This document shows positions 57,719 to 64,000 of a stretch of DNA of 64,000 nucleotides, in pieces; the stretch's first letter is position 1; each line of letters starts with the position of its first letter. The stretch is taken from positions 62,001 through 126,000 of the forward strand of contig NZ_FCOL02000008.1 in NCBI RefSeq assembly GCF_001544515.1, read 5' to 3'. This DNA comes from Caballeronia terrestris (lineage in GTDB: Bacteria > Pseudomonadota > Gammaproteobacteria > Burkholderiales > Burkholderiaceae). A program made the translations under genes and the position numbers. The notes under the pieces were generated by a model. That model was given only the letters and a program-made list of their open reading frames with translations. It had not been told where the DNA came from and searched no databases.

Positions 57719-58678
57719 TCAGCCTCCGTGGCGGGGATCGAAAACGTCGCGCAGACCGTCGCCGAGCAGGTTGAACGCGAGGCTCACGAAGAGGATCGCG
57801 AGGCCGGGGATCGTCGCGACCCACCATGCGTCGAGCAGCACGTTGCGGCCCGACGCGACCATATAGCCCCATTCAGGACTTGGCGGCTGGGCGCCCAGAC
57901 CGAGAAAGCCGAGCCCCGCGACGGCGAGGATGATGCCGGCCATGTCGAGCGTCGCGCGCACCAGCACCGACGACGAACAGAGCGGAACGATATAGCGCAG
58001 CAAAATCCGCATCGACGACGCGCCCTGCAACCGCGCCACGTGGATAAAGTCCGCCTGCACGAGCCGCAGCGTTTCGGCGCGCGCGAGCCGCGCGTACGGC
58101 GGCCACGCGGTGATCGAGATCGCGATGACCGCGTTGAACACGCCCGGCCCGAGCGCCGCCGCGAATGCGAGCGCGAGCACGATCTTGGGGAACGCGAGCG
58201 CGACGTCCGTGAGACGCATCAGCACCGTATCGACGAAACCGCCGCAAAAGCCCGACGTCGTGCCGATCAGCAAGCCCACGGGCACCACCAGCACGACGAC
58301 GAGCATCGCGATGCTCAGCGTGAGACGCGAGCCATGCACGAGCCGCGACAGGATGTCGCGGCCGAGCTGATCGGTGCCGAACCAGTGCGCGGCAGAACCC
58401 GGCTGCATCAGGCGGTCGGAGAGCGTTTGCTGCAGCGGGTCTTGCGTCACGATCATCGGACCGACGGCCGCCACCACGATCAGCAGCACGAGAATCGCCA
58501 GGCCGAACATGCTGAGCGGATTGCTCGAAAAGCGCCGCCAGCGCCGATACGCGCGGCCGAGCGCCGCCTGTCTCCGCGACGCGGGAGTATCGGTGAGAAG
58601 CCACGCCTTGAGATGCCCGCGCTGCTTGCTCATGGGCCAGTCCTGGGTCGAATCTTCGGTTGATTGAGGCATGGGCAT
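57719..58678 (-). CDS. ddpC: Dipeptide ABC transporter permease (DdpC type)
   Basis: A 319-residue permease with an N-terminal cytoplasmic tail and about six helices. The EAA-type loop ARAETLRLVQADFIHVARLQGASSMRILLRYIVP is that of DppC/OppC. The start is uncertain: ATGs at 58678, 58672 and 58633 are possible. It lies six bases after the other permease gene. Confidence 0.87.
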   Translation of the reverse strand: MPMPQSTEDSTQDWPMSKQRGHLKAWLLTDTPASRRQAALGRAYRRWRRFSSNPLSMFGLAILVLLIVVAAVGPMIVTQDPLQQTLSDRLMQPGSAAHWFGTDQLGRDILSRLVHGSRLTLSIAMLVVVLVVPVGLLIGTTSGFCGGFVDTVLMRLTDVALAFPKIVLALAFAAALGPGVFNAVIAISITAWPPYARLARAETLRLVQADFIHVARLQGASSMRILLRYIVPLCSSSVLVRATLDMAGIILAVAGLGFLGLGAQPPSPEWGYMVASGRNVLLDAWWVATIPGLAILFVSLAFNLLGDGLRDVFDPRHGG

Positions 58679-58684
58679 CCGACG

Positions 58685-59755
58685 TCAGCGCGCCCGCGGA
58701 TCGAACACGCGATAGAGCGCATCGGTCAGCAGGTTCAGCGTAATAAAGGTGGCGCCGATCACGAGTGTGCTGCCGAGCACGGCGTTCATGTCGGCGTTGA
58801 GGAGCGCGCCCGTCAGATACGAGCCGATGCCGGGCCACGCGAACACGATCTCCGTCAGCACCGAACCTTCGAGCAGGTAACTGTACGCGAGCGCGATCAC
58901 CGTCAGAAGCGGCACCGCGATGTTGCCGAACGCATGCCGCCAGATCACGCGCTGTTCGGAAAGACCCTTCGCGCGCGCGGTCGTCACGTATTCCTGGCTC
59001 AACTGGTCGAGCATGAACGAGCGCGTCATGCGGCTCAGGTACGCTATCGAATAGAACGCGAGGATGCCCGCCGGCAGCACGACATGCGAGAACGCGTTGG
59101 CGAACACGTCCCACTCGCCCGCGATCAGTGAATCGGCGAGCAGGCTGCCGGTGCGCGTCTCGACCATGCCGTCGTACATCGGATCGACGCGGCCCGGGCC
59201 GGAAACCCAGTGCAGCCGCGCGTAGAACAGCAAGAGGCCCATCAGCGCGAGCCAGAACACCGGCACCGAACTGCCGATCAGGCCGACGAAGCGCGCGACG
59301 TGATCGATCCACCGGTTGTGGCGCACGGCCGCGATCACGCCGAGCGGCACGCCGATCGCAACGCCGACGATGATCGACAGCGTCGCGAGTTCGAGCGTCG
59401 CGGGGAAGACGCGGCGAATGTCGTCGATGACCGGATTCGCCGTCAGCAGCGACACGCCGAGCTGGCCATGCAGCACGTCGCGCGAATAGATCAGGAATTG
59501 CTCGATAAGCGGCTTGTCGAGGCCGAGCCGCAGGCGCGCGGCGGCGTACGCCGTCTCCGATGCGCGATCGCCGAGGATCGCGAGCACCGGATCGATCGGA
59601 ATCTTGCGGCCGATGAAGAACGTGATCGCGAGCAAGCCCGTGAACGTGATCAAGAGCATCGTGATCCAGCGCGCAAGCAGCAGTATCCAGCGCACGCCGC
59701 GCCGCCGCTCCGAAAGCGCGCGGATGCGGTCGAATGTCGAAAGCGGCGTCGACAC
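58685..59755 (-). CDS. ddpB: Dipeptide ABC transporter permease (DdpB type)
   Basis: A 356-residue permease with six helices and the DppB-like segments PLIEQFLIYSRDVLHGQLGVSLLT and YVTTARAKGLSEQRVIWRHAFGN. It starts with GTG at 59755, directly adjacent to the TAA of the binding-protein gene, so it relies on coupled translation. Confidence 0.88.
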   Translation of the reverse strand: MSTPLSTFDRIRALSERRRGVRWILLLARWITMLLITFTGLLAITFFIGRKIPIDPVLAILGDRASETAYAAARLRLGLDKPLIEQFLIYSRDVLHGQLGVSLLTANPVIDDIRRVFPATLELATLSIIVGVAIGVPLGVIAAVRHNRWIDHVARFVGLIGSSVPVFWLALMGLLLFYARLHWVSGPGRVDPMYDGMVETRTGSLLADSLIAGEWDVFANAFSHVVLPAGILAFYSIAYLSRMTRSFMLDQLSQEYVTTARAKGLSEQRVIWRHAFGNIAVPLLTVIALAYSYLLEGSVLTEIVFAWPGIGSYLTGALLNADMNAVLGSTLVIGATFITLNLLTDALYRVFDPRAR

Positions 59756-61369
59756 TTATTGCTTCTTCAGGTCGCGATACGAAACGAGGTCGTTGATCGG
59801 CCCGACTTCGAGGCCCGTCACGCCCGGCCGCGCCGCCACCTGCGACACCTTCTCGAACATGATCACGAAGGGCGACTTCGCGAGCATCTCCTTTTGCATC
59901 GCCTGATACATCTGCGCGCGCTTCGTCGTCGACGATTCCGCGAGCGCCGCGAGTGTCTCCTTCGTGAGTCCGGGGATGTCCCACGAGTTGCGCCACGCGA
60001 GCATCTTGTAGCTCGACTTATCGGAGTTGTCGGGGTTCCACGCGAAGCCCTGCGCGTTGCTGTGCGGATCGATGTAATCCGCCGACCATTCGCCGATGTA
60101 AATGTCGTGCTGACGCGCGCGATAGCGGCCGAGCGTCTGCTTGTTGTCGCTCGGCATCAGCTGGACCTTGATGTTGCCGAGCGCGAGGTTCGCCTGCACC
60201 GCCTGCGCGATCTCGCTGTACGGATAGTCGTTGCGCACGTCCATCCTGACGGTGAAGCCATCGGCAAGACCGGCCTTCGCGAGCAGCGCCTTCGCCTTCG
60301 CGACGTCCTGGTGATACGGGTTCGTGTTCAGCGTGCCGAGGAAGCCTTCGGGCAGGAACGTCTGATGAACCTTGTAGGTCGTGCGGATCACGTTCTTCTG
60401 AATGCCCTGATAGTCGATGAGCCACTTCATCGCTTCCTGCACTTCCGACTTCGCAAGATTCGGGTTCTTGTTGTTCAGGCCGAGATACATCAGCGTCGCC
60501 TGAGGCACCGACGTGACCTTGATCTTGCCCGCCTTCGAGAGCGTGTCGCGGTCGTCGGGGCTCAGGTCGCGCGCAACGTCGATGTCGCCGTTCTCGATCA
60601 TCAGGCGCTGGCTCGCGGCTTCCGTCACATGACGCAGCACGATGCGCTTCATCGCGAGCGGCAGACGATAGCCGTCGAAGCGCTGCAGGACGATCGAATC
60701 GTTCGCGGTCCACTTCACGAGCTTGTAGGCGCCCGAGCCGGCTTCGTTGGTCTTCAGCCACTCGTTTCCGAAGTCGGTGTCCTTCTGGTGCGACTCCGCG
60801 AGCTTGCGGTCGATCACCGACGCCGGCCACGCGCCGAGCACGTTGAGCACGAAGGTCGGCGCGTACTTCTGGTCGGTGGTGATCGAGACAGTGGTGTCGT
60901 CGATTTTCTTCACGTTCTGCAACGCGTTGGCCTTCGTCAGGCCGATGCCCGCGAGCACGGCCGCTGCGCCCTTGTCGAGCAGCGCCGTGCGCTGGATCGA
61001 CCACGCGACGTCATCGGCGGTGAGCGGGTTGCCGGAATGGAACTTGAGGCCGGGGCGGATCTTGAAGGTGAACGTGAGGCCGTCGGGGCTGACCGTCCAC
61101 GATTGTGCGACGTCGCCATTGAACTTCGACGGGTCCTTCAGATCGACGCGCACCAGACGATCGTAGGTGTTCGCGACGTATTCCTCGGGGACGAGTTCGT
61201 AGATTTCGCCGGGGTCGAGGGTGGTGAATTCGTCGAGGAGCGTGGCCATGACGAACATGTCTTTCGGGGTTGCTGCCTGCGTTTGGCCTGGCGTCAGTGT
61301 CAGTGTCAGCGTGGAGGCGACAGCGAGTGCTGCAAGTGTTGCGAGTGCGTTGCGCAAAACCAGTTTCAT
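59756..61369 (-). CDS. ddpA: Peptide-binding protein (DdpA type)
   Basis: A 537-residue periplasmic solute-binding protein of family 5 with a signal peptide (cleavage after about residue 32, TQAA). Segments VAQSWTVSPDGLTFTFKIRPGL and SADYIDPHSNAQGFAWN are usual for dipeptide or D-peptide binding proteins. It precedes the permeases and lies 43 bases after the ddpX gene. Confidence 0.87.
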   Translation of the reverse strand: MKLVLRNALATLAALAVASTLTLTLTPGQTQAATPKDMFVMATLLDEFTTLDPGEIYELVPEEYVANTYDRLVRVDLKDPSKFNGDVAQSWTVSPDGLTFTFKIRPGLKFHSGNPLTADDVAWSIQRTALLDKGAAAVLAGIGLTKANALQNVKKIDDTTVSITTDQKYAPTFVLNVLGAWPASVIDRKLAESHQKDTDFGNEWLKTNEAGSGAYKLVKWTANDSIVLQRFDGYRLPLAMKRIVLRHVTEAASQRLMIENGDIDVARDLSPDDRDTLSKAGKIKVTSVPQATLMYLGLNNKNPNLAKSEVQEAMKWLIDYQGIQKNVIRTTYKVHQTFLPEGFLGTLNTNPYHQDVAKAKALLAKAGLADGFTVRMDVRNDYPYSEIAQAVQANLALGNIKVQLMPSDNKQTLGRYRARQHDIYIGEWSADYIDPHSNAQGFAWNPDNSDKSSYKMLAWRNSWDIPGLTKETLAALAESSTTKRAQMYQAMQKEMLAKSPFVIMFEKVSQVAARPGVTGLEVGPINDLVSYRDLKKQ

Positions 61370-61412
61370 ATCGCGTTCCGTTTTTTTGGGGTGTCGTAGG
61401 TTGCTGTTCGGC

Positions 61413-61976
61413 TTACATCAGGCGCAGCGGGCCGCTTTCGCTGTTGTCGATCACCGGGCGTTCGCGCGATCCCGGCAGCTCGTAATGCCACCATTCGCTC
61501 GCGATGTGCGTGAACCCTGCGCCGTGCATCACGCCGAGCAGCAGCGTGCGGTTTTTCTGGATCTGCTCCGGCAAGCCGGGGTGGAAGTGCTCGGAGGCGG
61601 CGACCATCGCGTCGAAACCCGTCCCCATGTCGAGTTCGGCGCCGCTTGCATCGACGAGCGTCAGGTCGATCGCCGTGCCCCGGCTGTGGTTCGAACCGCG
61701 GCCCAGCTCGGCGATGAAGGTCGGATCGGGGAGGAAGTCCCAAAGGACCTGCTGAGCCTGCGGCGGGCGGTAGGCATCGAATATTTTCACCGTCATGCCG
61801 ATGGTTTTCGCGATGTCCACGGCCTTGCGCAGGGCGGCTTCGGCAGGCTCGAGCAGCAGGCAATGCGCCGCTTTGTAGATCGGCTTGCCGGTGAAATTGC
61901 GATCGGTCGCGTACGCGAGGTCGATCTGGACGTGGTGGGTCTGGGGAGTGATTTCGAGGAGGCGGGGATGGGTCAT
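61413..61976 (-). CDS. ddpX: D-alanyl-D-alanine dipeptidase
   Basis: A 187-residue zinc peptidase of the VanX/DdpX family. Zinc ligands and catalytic residues are visible: SNHSRGTAIDL (His97, Asp104), the EWWHYE box (catalytic Glu161, His164), and the transition-state Arg70 in FDAYRPP. It cleaves D-Ala-D-Ala so that D-Ala can be reused. It is the first gene of a complete ddp operon with binding protein, two permeases and two ATPases, which would import the dipeptide. No van resistance genes are nearby. Confidence 0.93.
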   Translation of the reverse strand: MTHPRLLEITPQTHHVQIDLAYATDRNFTGKPIYKAAHCLLLEPAEAALRKAVDIAKTIGMTVKIFDAYRPPQAQQVLWDFLPDPTFIAELGRGSNHSRGTAIDLTLVDASGAELDMGTGFDAMVAASEHFHPGLPEQIQKNRTLLLGVMHGAGFTHIASEWWHYELPGSRERPVIDNSESGPLRLM

Positions 61977-62267
61977 CGTCTACGGCTGCGGGTGAGTTGC
62001 GTGATCGCGGAATGCGGCACGGCGCGGGGCGCTTGATTCGTTAGCGAGCGGTTTGTCGCGTGCGCGATGACCGCGGCGTTGCGCCTGTCGCGCCACGGTG
62101 ATCCGGTGGTACGTGCTGCTGGTGTCTTCACAAGGGAAGTCGGCATCGGCGCGTCGGTTGTTCGTCCGTTATTTTGATCGCAAATATTAGACCGAGCCAA
62201 AATTGTGCAGGCAGCTAATAAAACTTATTGATTCGACCGTTGTGATTGGTAAAGACACCGATCGAGG

Positions 62268-62822
62268 TCAGTCAATCAGCTGCCAGCGCCCAAGCGGCAC
62301 ATATTGCGACCGCCCGAGCAGACTCCGCACCAGGACGAATTCACGCACGGTCCACGAGATCGGATCGACGGTTTGTTCGGAAAGATGGTGCTCGTCGTAG
62401 AGCAAGGTCACGTGCGGGGTGTAATGCGAATTCGCCTTGATCGCGAGGCCGGCGGTTTGCAGTTCGACGCCCAACCCGGTGTAAAGGTCGAGCAATCCGT
62501 TGGCTATAGCATCCGGGGCCGTGCGCAGGACGAATGGCCTTTTGCTTCGTCTGCCCGGGAAACTTGAAGTGCGATCGAACGCGATGCCAACCGGCGGCAA
62601 TGCGATTCTCGACGCGGCGTCACACGCGACCATGACCACGTCTTCAGGTACTCCCGCGAACGCGCCCAGATGATGCAAGGTGACGTGAAAACGATCAGGA
62701 GCAGCGGGCTTGCCCTTCAGGCTGTGCTCGGCGCGCACGCGCTCGGCGAGCCGCGACAGCCGCTCGGCGGCCGCGGCGTCGGGGTAGATGGCGAAAAAGA
62801 GGGAGTCGGTCAGAGCGGGCAT
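62268..62822 (-). CDS. 2H phosphoesterase (ThpR/2'-5' RNA ligase-like)
   Basis: A 184-residue protein with the two HxT motifs of the 2H superfamily, FHVTLHHLG (residues 45-53) and PHVTLLYD (136-143). Such proteins act as RNA 2',3'-cyclic phosphodiesterases or ligases; the natural substrate is not known. It ends before the guaA stop on the same strand and may share its transcript. Confidence 0.88.
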   Translation of the reverse strand: MPALTDSLFFAIYPDAAAAERLSRLAERVRAEHSLKGKPAAPDRFHVTLHHLGAFAGVPEDVVMVACDAASRIALPPVGIAFDRTSSFPGRRSKRPFVLRTAPDAIANGLLDLYTGLGVELQTAGLAIKANSHYTPHVTLLYDEHHLSEQTVDPISWTVREFVLVRSLLGRSQYVPLGRWQLID

Positions 62823-62862
62823 TGCACTCTTACGCGCAGTTCAAGGCAACGCAGACGGCCCC

Positions 62863-64000
62863 TCACTCCCACTCAATCGTAGCCGGCGGTTTCCCCGAAA
62901 TGTCATAAACCACCCGATTAACGCCCCGAACCTCATTGATAATCCGGTTCGAAACATGCCCGAGCAGTTCATGCGGCAGATGCGCCCAATGAGCCGTCAT
63001 GAAATCCAGCGTCTGCACCGCCCGCAGCGCGACGACGTATTCATAGGTCCGCCCATCGCCCATGACCCCAACGCTCTTCACCGGCAAAAACACCGCAAAC
63101 GCCTGACTAGTGAGGTCATACCAGGATTTCCCCGTCTCTTTATCGATCGTAGTGCGCAAAGTCTCGATAAAAATCGCATCCGCGCGACGCAGCAGGTCAG
63201 CAAACTCCCGCTTCACCTCACCGAGAATCCGCACGCCGAGCCCTGGCCCCGGAAACGGATGCCGATACACCATCGCCGGCGGCAGCCCGAGCTTCACGCC
63301 GAGCTCACGCACCTCGTCCTTGAACAATTCGCGCAGCGGCTCCAGCAGCTTCAGGTTCAACGTCTCCGGCAAGCCGCCCACATTGTGATGGCTCTTGATC
63401 GTATGCGCGCCCTTCTTTCCCTTGCCCGCCGATTCGATCACGTCCGGATAAATCGTCCCCTGCGCGAGCCACTTCGCATCCTTCAGCTTGTTCGCCTCGG
63501 CCTGAAACACCTCGACGAATTCCGCGCCGATGATCTTGCGCTTCGCCTCGGGATCGGTCACGCCCGCGAGCTTCGACAAGAACACCGTGCTCGCATCGAC
63601 GTGGATCACCTTCACGCCGAGATGATCGGCAAAAGTCGTCATGACCTGCTCGGCTTCCTTCTGGCGCAAAAGGCCGTGATCGACGAACACGCACGTCAGC
63701 TGATCGCCGATCGCGCGATGCAACAGCGCCGCCGCCACCGACGAATCCACGCCGCCCGACAAGCCGAGAATCACATGCTCGTCGCCGACTTGCGCGCGAA
63801 TCTTCTCGACGGCTTCGTCGATGTAATGCCCCATCTCCCAATCGGGCGTCGCACCGCACAGCTCGAGCACGAAGCGATCGAGCATCGCGCGGCCCTGCAC
63901 CGTGTGCGTGACTTCCGGGTGCCATTGCAGGCCGTAGAAGCGGCGCTCGTCGTCGGCCATCGCGGCGATCGGGCACGACGGTGTCGATGCCATCAGCCTG
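62863..64000 (-). CDS. guaA: GMP synthase, C-terminal part (runs off window)
   Basis: The frame is open to the right edge, so the start and most of the glutaminase domain lie outside. Visible are the end of the glutaminase domain ([11 protein letters not shown] with the catalytic His and Glu), the ATP pyrophosphatase P-loop [11 protein letters not shown], and the C-terminal dimerisation domain ending in PATIEWE. It converts XMP to GMP with glutamine and ATP. The in-frame ATG at 63991-63993 is an internal methionine. Confidence 0.95.
   Translation of the reverse strand, partial: RLMASTPSCPIAAMADDERRFYGLQWHPEVTHTVQGRAMLDRFVLELCGATPDWEMGHYIDEAVEKIRAQVGDEHVILGLSGGVDSSVAAALLHRAIGDQLTCVFVDHGLLRQKEAEQVMTTFADHLGVKVIHVDASTVFLSKLAGVTDPEAKRKIIGAEFVEVFQAEANKLKDAKWLAQGTIYPDVIESAGKGKKGAHTIKSHHNVGGLPETLNLKLLEPLRELFKDEVRELGVKLGLPPAMVYRHPFPGPGLGVRILGEVKREFADLLRRADAIFIETLRTTIDKETGKSWYDLTSQAFAVFLPVKSVGVMGDGRTYEYVVALRAVQTLDFMTAHWAHLPHELLGHVSNRIINEVRGVNRVVYDISGKPPATIEWE

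Noticed and set aside
56135..58663. 842-codon frame on the + strand
   Set aside because: It is an antisense shadow of the ddp ATPase and permease genes; the minus strand has full family motifs.
59210..61399. 729-codon frame on the + strand
   Set aside because: An antisense shadow of ddpB and ddpA, as expected in GC-rich DNA.

Overview
The window is GC-rich, densely coded bacterial chromosome with Shine-Dalgarno-led genes, tRNA genes that encode their own CCA, and gene families typical of Burkholderiaceae. Examples are DUF2946-copC-PCuAC, an ssuEDCBF-type sulfonate locus, the PuuD/HIUase/alc/PuuE ureide pathway and DUF1488/DUF2177-type small proteins. The closest fit by gene content is the Burkholderia/Paraburkholderia/Caballeronia group. 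No replication origin, insertion sequence, intact prophage or CRISPR array was seen.

Layout. 0.1-0.54 kb is a 125-bp tandem repeat that runs into the 3' end of a DUF938 methyltransferase gene. 1.4-8 kb holds an ankyrin protein, a double PRC-barrel envelope protein, an MFS transporter, a Lpd/MerA-like flavoprotein, and a CPA1 antiporter translationally coupled to a small P-loop kinase-like protein. 8-10.7 kb has a saccharopine-dehydrogenase-like enzyme with an Lrp/AsnC regulator and two unknown small proteins. 10.7-12.2 kb is a small accessory patch: an unknown 255-aa protein coupled to a wrecked HEPN gene, lying beside the 3' end of tRNA-His, with dusA on the other side. 13.5-13.8 kb is a degenerate 96-bp repeat. 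14.2-18 kb is the alkanesulfonate locus ssuE-D-C-B-F, without ssuA. 18-23.4 kb has 3-hydroxyisobutyryl-CoA hydrolase with a TetR regulator, then a run of small unknown proteins, a lipoprotein, an SMR transporter and a UPF0303 protein.

24-36.7 kb carries tRNA-fMet with a clear promoter and terminator, a periplasmic copper operon (DUF2946, CopC, PCuAC), PBP1A, a putative RHH protein, DUF2177, a PspA-like protein followed by a TPR membrane protein, a remnant of an aspzincin metallopeptidase gene, a possible 39-residue hydrophobic protein, glgX, mscL behind a near-perfect sigma-54-type promoter, an unknown protein and a dodecin.

36.7-53.7 kb is a purine-salvage and ureide-degradation region. A BMP-type nucleoside/purine ABC importer (binding protein, two permeases, double ATPase) is followed by a divergent LysR regulator. 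Next come 8-oxoguanine deaminase, HIU hydrolase and PuuD urate hydroxylase. A leftward operon then encodes an NCS1 permease, an allantoin-type racemase, PuuE allantoinase, OHCU decarboxylase, allantoicase and ureidoglycolate lyase, with a GntR/FCD regulator upstream. Together these can take 8-oxoguanine or urate to glyoxylate and urea.

53.9-64 kb contains an LD-carboxypeptidase-tadA-DUF1992 overlapping cluster, a complete D-Ala-D-Ala dipeptidase/dipeptide ABC importer operon (ddpXABCDF type), a 2H phosphoesterase and the C-terminal three quarters of guaA, which runs off the right edge. Most of the window is ordinary core chromosome. The less ordinary parts are the two repeat fields, the HEPN patch, the peptidase remnant, the sigma-54-like mscL promoter and the GntR operator cluster.
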